The notes: a model not told the origin generated them from the letters alone. A stretch of DNA of 64,000 nucleotides from Spirosoma oryzae (GCF_003002825.1 NZ_PVTE01000005.1:124001-188000); one strand, 5' to 3'; counted from the stretch's first letter, positions 8,823 to 18,555 are shown. Made by a program: numbers and translations.

Positions 8823-10247
8823 TCAGAACTGAAAATAAATGAATGCCCCTTCCGACCCGCTGTTGGTAATAATCAGAAATAAGAGAATACCGTAGATGAG
8901 AGCCGTCTGGGTAGAAAAGCGATTTTCCGAAAGCGACAGGCGGGTGGGCGAGTGCTGCCATACGTGGTAAAAATGGTAGCCGATAACCGGTAGCGAGTAC
9001 AGAATGATGAAAATGATGGCCAGGGTCTCGTGAGGCTTACCACCGTTAGTGACGATGGCGCGTAGATAAGCAAGTACGTGATTGAAGTCAGGCAGGCGAA
9101 ACAGGAGCCACGCCAGGGTAACGTAGCCGAAAACAAGTAGCCCGCGCAGCAACCGGAATCGCTGGAAGGTTGACTTGCCAAACGTATCGCCCGCAAACCG
9201 TTCGAGCGCCAGTGCCGACCCGTGGGCAAACCCCCAAACGGCATAACTCCAGGCAGCACCGTGCCAAAGGCCGCCTAGTACCATTGTTATCAGTAGGTTG
9301 GCGTACGTGCGTGCCGTGCCGTGCCGGTTCCCACCCAGGGGAATATACAGGTATTCACGCAGGAAACTGGAAAGAGAAATGTGCCACCGACGCCAGAAAT
9401 CGGCGAAAGACGTAGCGATGTAGGGGAAGTTGAAGTTGATCGGAAATTGGTAACCGAATAACGCGGCCAGGCCCAGCGCGATAAGTGAGTAGCCGGCAAA
9501 ATCGGCGAAAATCTGCATCGAATAGCCGAAGAGCAGTACCAGCAGGGTGAGCGACGAGTAGGCTTCAAAATAGGGGTACGTCATCAGCATGGTGTGGTCT
9601 TTCAGATTGTCGGCCACGACCATTTTCAGGAAATAGCCCAGTACCAACGTGCGGAAGCAGTACTCCCAGCGCACGGCCTGTATCGACTTGGGCCCAATCT
9701 GGGGCAGGAAAAAATTGGCCTTGACGATTGGGCCGGAGACAAGCTGCGGAAAGAACCCTTTAAAGAAAAAAACCGTCTGCGCGTGTTTAAGCAGGTTGCG
9801 CGCAATCAACGAACGGTACTGTTCAACATGCCGGTATTTGTACGTGTCGACAACCAGGCTGATGCCCTGAAACGTAAAGAACGAAATACCGATGGGCAGC
9901 GGCAGGTTAACCAGTAACGAGCCCAGTTCGCCGTCGGTAGCCGAAAACGTCCGGCCCAGCAGGGGGCCGTACTTGAAAAAAAGTAGTATGGCCAGGTTAA
10001 AGACGACGCCCAGTACAGCGTAGAGACGGTGCCGATCGGGTTTACCGTAGATGACAAGGTAGCTGGAGGCTATGTTTATGCTGACTGACAGCAGCAACAG
10101 CCATAACAGGTTGGCCTGGCCGTAGGCGTAAAAGAAAAGGCTGGCGGCAATCAGAATCGGGACCTGCCACCGGACTAGGCTGGGTAAATAATACAGTATA
10201 AACGTACAGGTAACCAGAAGGACGAACTGAGGACTGGTGAAAAGCAT
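8823..10247 (-). CDS. MBOAT family membrane-bound O-acyltransferase
   Basis: 474 residues and roughly ten membrane helices. It carries the MBOAT hallmarks: DFWRRWHISLSSFLREYLYI followed by PLGGNR, and the catalytic histidine His329 in GLWHGAAWS. Such proteins (AlgI, DltB, PatA type) move acyl groups, usually acetyl, across the membrane onto exopolysaccharide, teichoic acid or peptidoglycan. I start it at the ATG at 10247 because MLFTSPQFVLL matches the usual MBOAT beginning. The frame stays open to an ATG at 10292, which would add 15 residues. It lies in a minus-strand run after the carbonic anhydrase and HupE-like genes and just before an SGNH-like partner, so O-acylation of a surface polymer is the likely job. 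Confidence 0.88.
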   Translation of the reverse strand: MLFTSPQFVLLVTCTFILYYLPSLVRWQVPILIAASLFFYAYGQANLLWLLLLSVSINIASSYLVIYGKPDRHRLYAVLGVVFNLAILLFFKYGPLLGRTFSATDGELGSLLVNLPLPIGISFFTFQGISLVVDTYKYRHVEQYRSLIARNLLKHAQTVFFFKGFFPQLVSGPIVKANFFLPQIGPKSIQAVRWEYCFRTLVLGYFLKMVVADNLKDHTMLMTYPYFEAYSSLTLLVLLFGYSMQIFADFAGYSLIALGLAALFGYQFPINFNFPYIATSFADFWRRWHISLSSFLREYLYIPLGGNRHGTARTYANLLITMVLGGLWHGAAWSYAVWGFAHGSALALERFAGDTFGKSTFQRFRLLRGLLVFGYVTLAWLLFRLPDFNHVLAYLRAIVTNGGKPHETLAIIFIILYSLPVIGYHFYHVWQHSPTRLSLSENRFSTQTALIYGILLFLIITNSGSEGAFIYFQF

Positions 10248-10331
10248 GAAGGAGAACGAGATGAGTGGTCGACCGAAGGCAGCCTGCGCCACATGCAGTC
10301 AAATATAAACAGGAAATAGCCAGCCGAAATG

Positions 10332-10937
10332 CTAAAGCGTTGCCAGGTACTCGTTGTCAAGCAGCAACGAAATAGCCATACCAGCCACAATACCAGACAC
10401 GATAAGTACCCAGCGTAACTGGGCTACCCGCGCCAGGCTTAGCAGCACGTACGATACCGCCAGTACGAACGATACGATCAGCAACTGGCCGAGTTCCAGC
10501 CCAATATTGAATGCCAGCAGGGGCGACAGAATATCGGCTTCACGACCTAGTAGACTCCGTAAGTAGTTGGAGAACCCCATGCCATGGATCAGCCCGAAGG
10601 CCAGCGCCAGTCCGTACCGCCAGGGTTGCGTCACGGCAGGTACCGCCGAACGATCGGACCTGTCCCGGAAGAAGAAATTGCTGACTGCTGTTATCAGGAT
10701 CGTTACGGGAATCAACAGCTCAATCAGGTCCGTGCTGTAGCGAATCAGACGCAATGTTGCCAGTGCCAGGGTAATCGAATGACCAAGCGTGAAGGCGGTT
10801 ACAAGAATCAGCACCTGCCGCCATTGCTGAATCCGGTACACGGCACAGAGCGCAATGACAAACAGGATATGGTCGTACCCACCCGGATCGGTAATGTGAT
10901 CGTAGCCCAGCCGGAGGTAAATCAGGAAGTCGCTCAT
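10332..10937 (-). CDS. HupE/UreJ-like membrane protein
   Basis: 201 residues, almost all in six or seven membrane helices. Family marks are GGYDHILFVIAL near residue 20, TLGHSITLALA near 52 and FGLIHGMGFSNYL near 115. The recurring His/Asp residues within helices are those proposed to handle metal in HupE/UreJ proteins, which are annotated as nickel or cobalt permeases. The ATG overlaps the stop codon of the upstream gamma-carbonic anhydrase (ATGA), so translation is coupled. No hydrogenase or urease gene is in the window. A metal supply role for the coupled metalloenzyme is an attractive but unproven guess. Confidence 0.82.
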   Translation of the reverse strand: MSDFLIYLRLGYDHITDPGGYDHILFVIALCAVYRIQQWRQVLILVTAFTLGHSITLALATLRLIRYSTDLIELLIPVTILITAVSNFFFRDRSDRSAVPAVTQPWRYGLALAFGLIHGMGFSNYLRSLLGREADILSPLLAFNIGLELGQLLIVSFVLAVSYVLLSLARVAQLRWVLIVSGIVAGMAISLLLDNEYLATL

Positions 10938-11443
10938 TTGAACCAGTCGGCGTACATAACGTAGTTGTTGGCCGTGCGCATGAATACCTCGCCCTGTTCA
11001 TCCGAAACGGCTTTCAGGAAGCGAGCCGGATTGCCCGCGTAAATGGAGCCGGGGGGAACGATGGTGTTTTGCGTGATAATGGCTCCGGCGGCAATGATAC
11101 TGCGCGTACCGATAACGGCCCCATCCATGATAATCGCACCCATACCGATCAGTACGTCGTCTTCGATTGTGCAGCCGTGTACGATGGCGTTGTGCGCGAT
11201 CGACACGTTATTGCCGATGGTTGTTTTGGTGCGTTGGTATGTACAGTGAACGACCGCACCGTCCTGTACGTTGCAACGATTGCCGAACGTGATGGAATTG
11301 ACATCACCCCGTACCACAGCGTTGAACCAGACTGTACAGTCGCGCCCCATACGGACATCGCCGACAACGGTAGCGTTATCGGCTAGCCAGCAGTTGTCGC
11401 CGAATTGAGGTTCTACGCCCCGAACGGATTTGATAAGTGCCAT
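10934..11443 (-). CDS. Gamma-carbonic anhydrase family protein (hexapeptide repeat)
   Basis: 169 residues of left-handed beta-helix hexapeptide repeats. The active-site set of gamma-carbonic anhydrases is present: zinc ligands His66 (AVVHC), His84 and His89 (SIAHNAIVHGC), and Arg45, Asp47 and Gln60 in RGDVNS and NVQDG. The active site is built between subunits of a trimer. The expected reaction is CO2 hydration, although many family members (YrdA/PaaY type) have little measured activity. I start at the ATG at 11443 (MALIKSVRG); the frame is open to another ATG at 11467. The stop overlaps the start of the HupE-like gene. Confidence 0.9.
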   Translation of the reverse strand: MALIKSVRGVEPQFGDNCWLADNATVVGDVRMGRDCTVWFNAVVRGDVNSITFGNRCNVQDGAVVHCTYQRTKTTIGNNVSIAHNAIVHGCTIEDDVLIGMGAIIMDGAVIGTRSIIAAGAIITQNTIVPPGSIYAGNPARFLKAVSDEQGEVFMRTANNYVMYADWFK

Positions 11444-11467
11444 GGGGCAAAGATAAGCCGTAAACAT

Positions 11468-11502
11468 AAAAAGGGAGTGCTCGCAATGAGCACTCCCTTT
11501 TT
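11468..11502 (-). terminator. Intrinsic terminator
   Basis: Perfect 15-bp inverted repeat (11468-11482 with 11488-11502), loop GCAAT, with A-run and T-run flanks. It lies between the stop... start boundary of two minus-strand genes: 25 bases upstream of the carbonic anhydrase ATG. Because it sits just outside 11519, where the low-complexity lipoprotein gene ends, it most likely terminates that gene. Confidence 0.85.
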
Positions 11503-11518
11503 ATAGCAGGCACTGATC

Positions 11519-12835
11519 TTACATCTTCTTGTCGATCTTATCGCCCATTTTGTCCATCCAATCTTTGACGTCGTCAAGCGACTTCTCGGCGTCTTTCTTC
11601 ACTTTATCGAAGTCGTCACCACTAGACCGTTGTACTTTGTAGTACGAATCCATCAGGTCGCTACGCTTGTCTTTCAGGTCATTGACCATTTTCTCACGCT
11701 CGCGCTTTTCTTTCCGGCTTTCGTTTTTTACGTCCGACTTAGCTGCGTCGAGTTGCTTGTCCACTTTGTCCAGTTGGTCGGAAATGCGGTCGCTCAACTC
11801 GCGTTTGTCACGGTCGCTGCTTCTATCGTTTCGATTGTCCCGATCCCGATCTCTGTCGCGCATCCGGTCATTGTCGCGATCATTCATTCGATCATCGTTT
11901 CGACGATCATCGTTGCGCATCCGGTCATCGTTACGACGGTCTTCATCGCGTCGATCGTCCCGGCGATCATCGTACCGATCGTCTCTCCGGTTATCGCGAT
12001 CGCGGTTGTCGCGGTCCCGATCTCTGTCCCGCATCCGGTCGTTATCCCGATCAGCCCGCATCCGGTCCCGGTCATTCCGATCATCATAGCGGCTATCCCG
12101 GTCACTCATCCGGTCGTCGTTACGACGGTCGTCCCGGTCGTTGTATGAATCCCGGTCGTTCCGATCGGCGTACCGATCATTGTATGAATTACGGCTGTCG
12201 CGGTCATCGTACTGGCCACCGTATGTGCCACGCGATCCGTACGAACGTGAGTTGTAATCCGACCGGTCGTTGTACGAATCGCGGTTGTTATCCCGGTCAT
12301 TGTACGAGTATCGGTCGTTATTCGAATTCTGGTCGTCGCTATATCGGTCGTTGTATGAACCACCCCCTAGCCGGCCCGAGCGATTGCTGTCGTTGTTGCG
12401 GCTACGGTATGAGTAGCTGTCCCGGTTCATATCGTACGAATCGTTGTCGCGATCGCGCCGACCACCGAACAGACCCGTGCCACGATTATCATCCTGATCG
12501 TTGTCCCGATTCCGACGGCCAAACAGACCTGGTTCGCGGTCGGAGTTCCGATCGTTGTCCCGGTTGCGGTTACTGAATAAACCACCGTCCCGGTCTCTGT
12601 CCCGATTGCGGTCTCGGTCGTCGTTTCGGCTGTAGCGGTCATTGCCACGATCACGACGGCTGTTGTCATTGTCATCCCGATCGCTTCGATCGCTTCGATC
12701 GCTGCGGGTATTCTGCACCATTTCCTGACGGCTGGCCTGTGAATCGCCGTATAACCAGCGTTCTGTAGTTGCACAGGAAGAAAGACCTACAGTAGCCGCC
12801 AGCATTGCTCCGACTACCCATGTTCTGCGTTTCAT
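11519..12835 (-). CDS. Low-complexity Arg/Asp/Asn-rich lipoprotein
   Basis: 438 residues. The N-terminus has a lipoprotein signal with lipobox LSSC (Cys21), so it should be anchored to a membrane facing the periplasm or surface. Residues about 45-345 are almost only Asp, Arg, Asn, Ser, Tyr and Gly in irregular short repeats (for example RDRDRDNRDRDN, NDRDSYNDR), predicted disordered and close to charge-balanced. Residues about 345-438 are normal and coiled-coil-like, Lys/Asp-rich (LSDRISDQLDKVDKQLDAAK and onward). The coding DNA is a mosaic of near-repeats of CGGGAT/CGAACGAT type. It is flanked by a terminator downstream. No family is recognised; a cell-wall or polyanion binding linker protein is one possibility. 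Confidence 0.8.
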   Translation of the reverse strand: MKRRTWVVGAMLAATVGLSSCATTERWLYGDSQASRQEMVQNTRSDRSDRSDRDDNDNSRRDRGNDRYSRNDDRDRNRDRDRDGGLFSNRNRDNDRNSDREPGLFGRRNRDNDQDDNRGTGLFGGRRDRDNDSYDMNRDSYSYRSRNNDSNRSGRLGGGSYNDRYSDDQNSNNDRYSYNDRDNNRDSYNDRSDYNSRSYGSRGTYGGQYDDRDSRNSYNDRYADRNDRDSYNDRDDRRNDDRMSDRDSRYDDRNDRDRMRADRDNDRMRDRDRDRDNRDRDNRRDDRYDDRRDDRRDEDRRNDDRMRNDDRRNDDRMNDRDNDRMRDRDRDRDNRNDRSSDRDKRELSDRISDQLDKVDKQLDAAKSDVKNESRKEKREREKMVNDLKDKRSDLMDSYYKVQRSSGDDFDKVKKDAEKSLDDVKDWMDKMGDKIDKKM

Positions 12836-12972
12836 AACGTTCTATCGTTAGATGATGGTAGTGATGCTGGCAGATGCCCAAAAAGCGTACCAGTGCCTTT
12901 TTTAAGGCGTACAGGCCGGTTTTGACGGATAAATGGGTATTCCCTTCCCCTGAAAACTGTGGAGTAAATTCC

Positions 12973-15900
12973 CTACCGGATACGCACTGACCCACTTTGC
13001 CGGTAGCTCCGCAGGGTTGGATCATACATGGCATCGGCAGAAACGCTGCCTTGCGAGAACCGTCCTTTCGTTACGGCCCTGGCCTGGTAGTAAAACGATC
13101 GTTCGGTACTGGTAACGGTGGTAAACAGGTTTAGCCGGTCGTCGCGCAGGTCGATATGGTCGGGCTGGGTAGCTAACTCATTTTTGTTGAGCCACGGCAG
13201 ATCACGCGTATCGGTCAGGCGCGGATTTTCGATTTCCAGACCGGCGGGTAGCAGATCGGTAATCACCACGTTGTCGATAACCGGAGCCGACGTGCTGACA
13301 ACGGTTAGCCTGATGATGACCAGCTCATTCTGCCGAAGCTCGGTAACAGGCTTACCATTCCGATCCAGCAGTGTCCGGCGAATGCGCAGCCCATTGTCCG
13401 TGGCCTGAACACGACCGTCGGCCGGAACGCCTTCCTGCTGCCCGAAATAGAAAACCGGGCCGTTGCCTTGGGCCGACAACGTAAGCGGCTGATTGACCGG
13501 AATTCGTTTCAGGTTGACAGACGTCGTGTTGAGTATACCGATCGGTTTACCGCCTGCCGAGAGCGTTGCCGTTGCCAGACTTGCCGTATACCGACGGGCC
13601 AGCTTACCTAGCGCCAGAAACGCAAAGGTGGCTTCCTGTGTGTTGAGGTAGCGGGTAGCGGTCAGGGCACTTGTCAGTTGCCGGGCCATCGCTGGAATCT
13701 GCCCGTTATTCGGGTCCGTCGAGACGAGGGCATCGAGCGATAGGGCCAGGTTGCGAAGGGGCGACGCGTAGCTGCCACTTGTTTCGCGATTCGTCGTGTT
13801 ATCGCTAAACTGTCGGGGCAACAGCGCCTGCGCGCTGCGACTATCACCCAGCCGCCGGAACGCCGATGCTAACAGATAGCGGCTGTCGTTGGTCAGTAGC
13901 CCGACGTTCTGCTTGTAGTAATTCATGGCCGACCGGTTGGGTTTTCCCGCTTCGGCCAGCACGTAGAGCGCGTAGATGTTGGTGCGGCTCGCCACCTTCC
14001 GAACGACCGATCTGCCCGTTTCGTCGTATACCAGCACGTTTTCGCTGACGGGGCGGTTGGCGAGCGTAGTCAGGTAGTCGATGCCCTGCCCCAACACCGT
14101 CGGTCGAACTTCGTAGCCCGCTTCCTGCGCTTCGGTCAGAAAATGAACGGCATAGGCCGATGCCCACGCGTCGTCGTTGATCTGCCCCTGAACGGCGGGC
14201 CATAGCATGAAGCCGCCGTTCGGTGTTTGTAGTCCTTCCACGCTCTGCACAGCCCGCCGGACGTTGGTTGCTGGATTGAGGTCGCTGTCGCCCGCTTTGA
14301 CGAAATACGTGTTGGCGGCCAGTTGCTTCGTCAGATCGGTGAAATACAGTTGGGGAAATGCCTTCGAAATGGTTTGCTCAAGGCAACCATACGGATAACC
14401 CAGCAGATAACTCAACTCCCGACCGTATTGCACGACCGGCGACCGGCTGAGGGTAATGCTTGCTTTGGCGGTACCCGGCAGGAAATTGCCTGCCAATTGT
14501 AGCGACGCCGTTTTTCCCGACGGAACCTCGCCCGCTATGGTTGTTTTCTGTAGCGACGCACCGGGTCGGATAGTCAGGCTGGTCGTGTTGGTAAACGTTT
14601 CGCCGAGCCCATCGACAGACACAGTGATCGTGCCGACGCCGATTGTCTGGCGGGCCGATAGCCGGAAGCTAAGCCGGCTTTCGCGGCCCGGCTGCAACGT
14701 CACCTGCTGCGTCTGGGCGCTGTCGGCAACGAGCGGCCCAGTCAGTGTCAGACGGGCCGTGACGGGGGCTGCTTTTCGGGTGGTATTAGTTAGATTGACC
14801 GGTACGTCGACCTGATCGCCGGGGGTCAGAAAGCGGGGTACGCCTACACTGACGACAATTGGGTCGGCTACCTTGATATTTGTGTTGGCCGATCCGAACG
14901 CGTTGCCTTTGTACGCCACCGCCATTACGCGCAGATCGCCTGAGAACTGGGGGATGTTGGCCGTAAACTGTGCTTCACCATTGCTGTTCGTCTGCAACTG
15001 ACCACTCCACAACGCCACCAGATTGACCCGTCCGTTGCTGAGCGGATTGACGCGCCGTTCAAGATCGTAGCCATCGCCCCCTACGCTCGACGCTGACCGC
15101 AGGGATAGTTCGGGGTAGAGCAGCGCGTACAGATCACTGCTGCCTACTTCGAGGGCGCGCTTCTGGTAGAAGAAGCCGTGCGGGTCGGGGGTTTTGTAAT
15201 TTTTGATCTGTAAAATGCCCTCGTCGACTACAGCTACCGTGACCAGCGCATTGGGGCTTGTTTTGACGCGGATTGTCTGCTTGGTTTTCGACCGGGATTG
15301 GGCCGCAGCTGTGATCGCGACGGGTAAGCGAGTGGTGGGGTCCTGTACGGCTACCGACGCGAAGCCGTGAGCGACGGTCAGTGGCAGGCTGGTGTTGTCG
15401 ATAGCCCGAATCAGGGTCGCTGTCACGTAGACGTTGGGTAGGTATGCCTGATCGACGGAAAAGGACAGCTCCGCCGATTTGTTGTTGGTCGTCAGCCAAT
15501 GCTGTTCCAGTACCCGGTTCCGCTCCAGCGTCACCAGCAGCTTACCGTCGAACGGGGCTTTGAACAGCACCGTTGCGTCGTCGCCGGTCTTATACTCGGC
15601 CTTGTCGAACGTCATCAGTACCTGACCTTCCTGGCTAACGTCGAACGATGACGCCGTGGTACTGCCGTAGCCGTACGCATAAAAACTGGTGGCAGCAAAA
15701 CGGGTCGCGCCGGGCCGACGCACCCGGATTTCGTATTCGCCCGACGCCGTCGGTACGTAGCGGAAAGCGGCTTTGCCATTGGTAAACGACAACGTGTTGG
15801 TGTAAACGGATTTCTCCTGTTTGCGCGTGTTGTACCGAATCTGACCGTTCTGCTTTTCAACGACGGTCTGGTAGTCGAGCCGGACAACGTCGACCTGCGC

Positions 15901-18447
15901 GGTAGCCGACGGGCGGAGAACACCGTTGGCTGTCAGGGCGACCAATTCAGCCGCGATGGGCGTGCCGGTCGTGACGTAGCGGTCGGGCAGGCGGGTGCCG
16001 AAGAAGGTATCCTGCGTCAGAATGTCGAACCGGCGCAGTCGATTGACCGGACGACCGTTCTCGTCAAAAACCGTGACAAACAGCTTCCCATCCAGCAAAC
16101 CAATATCCTGGTAGAGGGCCGGGATGGCGAACTGCTCCGTTGTCTGCCCGTTGGCATTAGTCCGCCCCTGCCGTAGCTCTTTCGGGAACGCAGCTGCCGG
16201 ACCATTTTTGTCGCCGGGGATGGCGAACGAATAGGCTTCGTATCCCTTGGGCGCAAACACCGTGCGGCTTAGCCGAAACTCCATCTCGTAAGCCCGATCC
16301 GAAGCGGGTGGCCCGAACAGATTCATTGCCGTGGTCGATACCGTGATCGTCTGTCCAGCTTTGTACGTCGTCTGGTTGGTCAGTACGTTGACGCTGATCC
16401 GGTCGGGGATAAACTCTTCGACGCTGACAGGCTGCGACGTAAGCAAGACATCGTTGGCGTTCAGTACCTCGATCGTGTACGTGCCGGTGACGGCGGCCGG
16501 GTTCAACGGAACATCGGTCGTGACGGACCCCTGCGCGTTGGTTGTCTTGCGGAACGACTGCACTTCACGTCCATTGGGGGCCAGTACCCGAATCAGGAGC
16601 GGCACCGCACCGGGGGTATCGGTACCCTGTCCCCGCACGATGGTGTTGAGGTGAATCGTTTCGCCGGGGCGGTAAATATCACGGTCGCCGTAGACGAACG
16701 CGTCGAATCCCGAGGGGTTATCCCGTTTACCATCGACGGCAAAGCGCGACGTTTCGACCTGCGTGTCGGTCAGCGACAGGAAGTTGAAATCGGTGTCTGT
16801 CTTGGCTGTCACGAGGGCGATTTTGAAACCCGGTGCCTGCTCGCTGACGTTTTTGAAGCGCGCCATGCCGCTGCCATCCGTCTTCTGCGTGTATACCGAC
16901 TGGTTGTTGCTGCTGACCAGAGTAATCTCAACCCCCGACAGCGGTTCGGCCGTGCGTATGGAGTTGGCCCAGACCAGTACTTCATCGGCAGTGTGGCGTG
17001 TAATCAGGCCGATGTCGGATACCGATACCAGCTGACTACTTTGCAGATACGCTTCACCTTTCGAACTGACCGTTACCAGGTACACACCCCGGAATTTGTT
17101 GTTCTGGTCGGGCAGCGATACGTTCAGCGCAGACACCCCCCGCACCACCGGCAGGTTTGCTGTTTCAACCGTTTTGTTGACCAGTACGTCGCTCAGATTA
17201 CCGCTGTCGTCGGCGCTGTAATTGAACGTCCCGTCGGGTAGCCATTGGCCATCGGCACCTTCGGCATACTGCGGATAACGGCTGTTCGTCAGGTACGCCA
17301 GAATATTGTTCTCGTAGACCTTTGCCACCGTCACCTGCACCTTCGGGACGTTGACAATGTTCAGCCCGACGTTACGGTTACCCTCGGCCGAGAGATAAAT
17401 CGATTTACGGTTGGCAAACTGAATGCTGGCGGGCATCCGACCGAAAAAGAGATCCTTGCTTACCGGCTCGGTCAACGTCGCTCCCAGCACCCCGCGCAGC
17501 TGACTAGTCAGGGTTATAACGTAGGTGTCGGCTTCGTTAAAGTCACCCCGGATAAGCAGACCATTCTCCGTCAGTTCAGCGGTCATCGCTACCTGTGGCT
17601 GAATGGTGTAATAGGCGCTCAGGTTGCCCGGCTGCAATTCCTGGGTCGTGACGATGCGTACAACCCCCTGATTGTTCTCGTAACTGGGTAGCACGTCAAG
17701 TACGTCCAGTCGGTCGCGGGCGGGCAGGGTACTGGTTTGCTCGATCGATTCTTTGCTGACATAAGCCGTACCGGGAACCGCCAGGCCACTACCCACCTTG
17801 ATCTGAAGCGGTTGCGGATTGTTGACGTTGGGCGCGTCGGACAAACGGAGCAATACATTGCCCGGCTCACTACCCGGCTCGGACTGAATCGTCAGCGATT
17901 GAGCGGGGTCGCCGATGGTCAGATTGAGTTTGGGGAGTACGTCTTGTGTCGGAACGGGATAGTTGAACAGCAGCCGGGCTTTGGCGATGGGTTTACCCGT
18001 CGTTGCGTCGCGGCTCCACCAGCTTTCCGTCTTTGCCAGCTGTAGATAGGGCGTATGGAAACTCAGTTCATCGTCAGACAGCTTTGTATCCGTCTTCGAT
18101 GACCGTGTCAGCAGGGCGTCGGTAAGTTCGGCGCGGTAGTCGGTTGCGGGCGCAAAAGCCGTAGCCGGGGAGAAAACGAGTTCGCTGGGCGACGTCCACC
18201 GAAATTTACCCCGTACTGCCGGCTTGAACCGGATGTACTGCACTGAATCCCAACGCTCGGTCGGCTTGTCGGGGCCAATGTTTTTGTTGAACGTAAACGT
18301 CAGGTTCTGCGTCTGCTGAATTTCCTCGTCGAAGTTGCGGCCGATAACGGCTACGTCGCTGAACGGCAGCCGGGAACAACCAGAAAAAGAGACGATCAGG
18401 AGTATTAACGTAATCGTCCGGCGGGAGCGAAAGGCGGGGGAGGGCAT
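12973..18447 (-). CDS. Bacterial alpha-2-macroglobulin, thioester type
   Basis: 1824 residues, lipoprotein signal with lipobox SFSGC (Cys24). It has many beta-sandwich MG domains in the N-terminal two thirds, a bait-like variable segment, and GCLEQ (thioester Cys1355-Gln1358) within PYGCLEQTISKAFP, followed by the alpha-helical thioester domain with its repeated helical pairs, and a C-terminal receptor-like beta domain. Bacterial members (E. coli YfhM) trap attacking proteases in the periplasm and bind them covalently. The next gene, 108 bases upstream, is PBP1C, the usual partner, which is thought to repair peptidoglycan when the envelope is breached. The thioester type is the protease-trapping class, as distinct from the MagD-like class that lacks it. 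Confidence 0.95.
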   Translation of the reverse strand: MPSPAFRSRRTITLILLIVSFSGCSRLPFSDVAVIGRNFDEEIQQTQNLTFTFNKNIGPDKPTERWDSVQYIRFKPAVRGKFRWTSPSELVFSPATAFAPATDYRAELTDALLTRSSKTDTKLSDDELSFHTPYLQLAKTESWWSRDATTGKPIAKARLLFNYPVPTQDVLPKLNLTIGDPAQSLTIQSEPGSEPGNVLLRLSDAPNVNNPQPLQIKVGSGLAVPGTAYVSKESIEQTSTLPARDRLDVLDVLPSYENNQGVVRIVTTQELQPGNLSAYYTIQPQVAMTAELTENGLLIRGDFNEADTYVITLTSQLRGVLGATLTEPVSKDLFFGRMPASIQFANRKSIYLSAEGNRNVGLNIVNVPKVQVTVAKVYENNILAYLTNSRYPQYAEGADGQWLPDGTFNYSADDSGNLSDVLVNKTVETANLPVVRGVSALNVSLPDQNNKFRGVYLVTVSSKGEAYLQSSQLVSVSDIGLITRHTADEVLVWANSIRTAEPLSGVEITLVSSNNQSVYTQKTDGSGMARFKNVSEQAPGFKIALVTAKTDTDFNFLSLTDTQVETSRFAVDGKRDNPSGFDAFVYGDRDIYRPGETIHLNTIVRGQGTDTPGAVPLLIRVLAPNGREVQSFRKTTNAQGSVTTDVPLNPAAVTGTYTIEVLNANDVLLTSQPVSVEEFIPDRISVNVLTNQTTYKAGQTITVSTTAMNLFGPPASDRAYEMEFRLSRTVFAPKGYEAYSFAIPGDKNGPAAAFPKELRQGRTNANGQTTEQFAIPALYQDIGLLDGKLFVTVFDENGRPVNRLRRFDILTQDTFFGTRLPDRYVTTGTPIAAELVALTANGVLRPSATAQVDVVRLDYQTVVEKQNGQIRYNTRKQEKSVYTNTLSFTNGKAAFRYVPTASGEYEIRVRRPGATRFAATSFYAYGYGSTTASSFDVSQEGQVLMTFDKAEYKTGDDATVLFKAPFDGKLLVTLERNRVLEQHWLTTNNKSAELSFSVDQAYLPNVYVTATLIRAIDNTSLPLTVAHGFASVAVQDPTTRLPVAITAAAQSRSKTKQTIRVKTSPNALVTVAVVDEGILQIKNYKTPDPHGFFYQKRALEVGSSDLYALLYPELSLRSASSVGGDGYDLERRVNPLSNGRVNLVALWSGQLQTNSNGEAQFTANIPQFSGDLRVMAVAYKGNAFGSANTNIKVADPIVVSVGVPRFLTPGDQVDVPVNLTNTTRKAAPVTARLTLTGPLVADSAQTQQVTLQPGRESRLSFRLSARQTIGVGTITVSVDGLGETFTNTTSLTIRPGASLQKTTIAGEVPSGKTASLQLAGNFLPGTAKASITLSRSPVVQYGRELSYLLGYPYGCLEQTISKAFPQLYFTDLTKQLAANTYFVKAGDSDLNPATNVRRAVQSVEGLQTPNGGFMLWPAVQGQINDDAWASAYAVHFLTEAQEAGYEVRPTVLGQGIDYLTTLANRPVSENVLVYDETGRSVVRKVASRTNIYALYVLAEAGKPNRSAMNYYKQNVGLLTNDSRYLLASAFRRLGDSRSAQALLPRQFSDNTTNRETSGSYASPLRNLALSLDALVSTDPNNGQIPAMARQLTSALTATRYLNTQEATFAFLALGKLARRYTASLATATLSAGGKPIGILNTTSVNLKRIPVNQPLTLSAQGNGPVFYFGQQEGVPADGRVQATDNGLRIRRTLLDRNGKPVTELRQNELVIIRLTVVSTSAPVIDNVVITDLLPAGLEIENPRLTDTRDLPWLNKNELATQPDHIDLRDDRLNLFTTVTSTERSFYYQARAVTKGRFSQGSVSADAMYDPTLRSYRQSGSVRIR

Positions 18448-18555
18448 GGTGTCAGGTGTGTGAAATTCGGCGGCTGAAATGTGGTGAAAATTTAGGCAAA
18501 ACCAAACGGCGGGCGGGTGCCGTAGCGACTGATGGACAAGTCAGTCGGTAGCACA

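Noticed and set aside
11448..11455. TATCTTTG on the minus strand before the carbonic anhydrase gene
   Set aside because: Matches the -7 box, but it is only five bases from the start codon and no -33 TTG lies at usual spacing.
11630..12148. Frames antisense to the low-complexity lipoprotein (Ile/Val/Pro- or Arg/Ser-rich)
   Set aside because: They are mirror images of the repetitive Asp/Arg codons in the real gene.
11800..12700. Apparent CRISPR-like or tandem-repeat array
   Set aside because: The repeats have no fixed unit or spacer length and code in frame for Arg/Asp/Asn residues of one protein.
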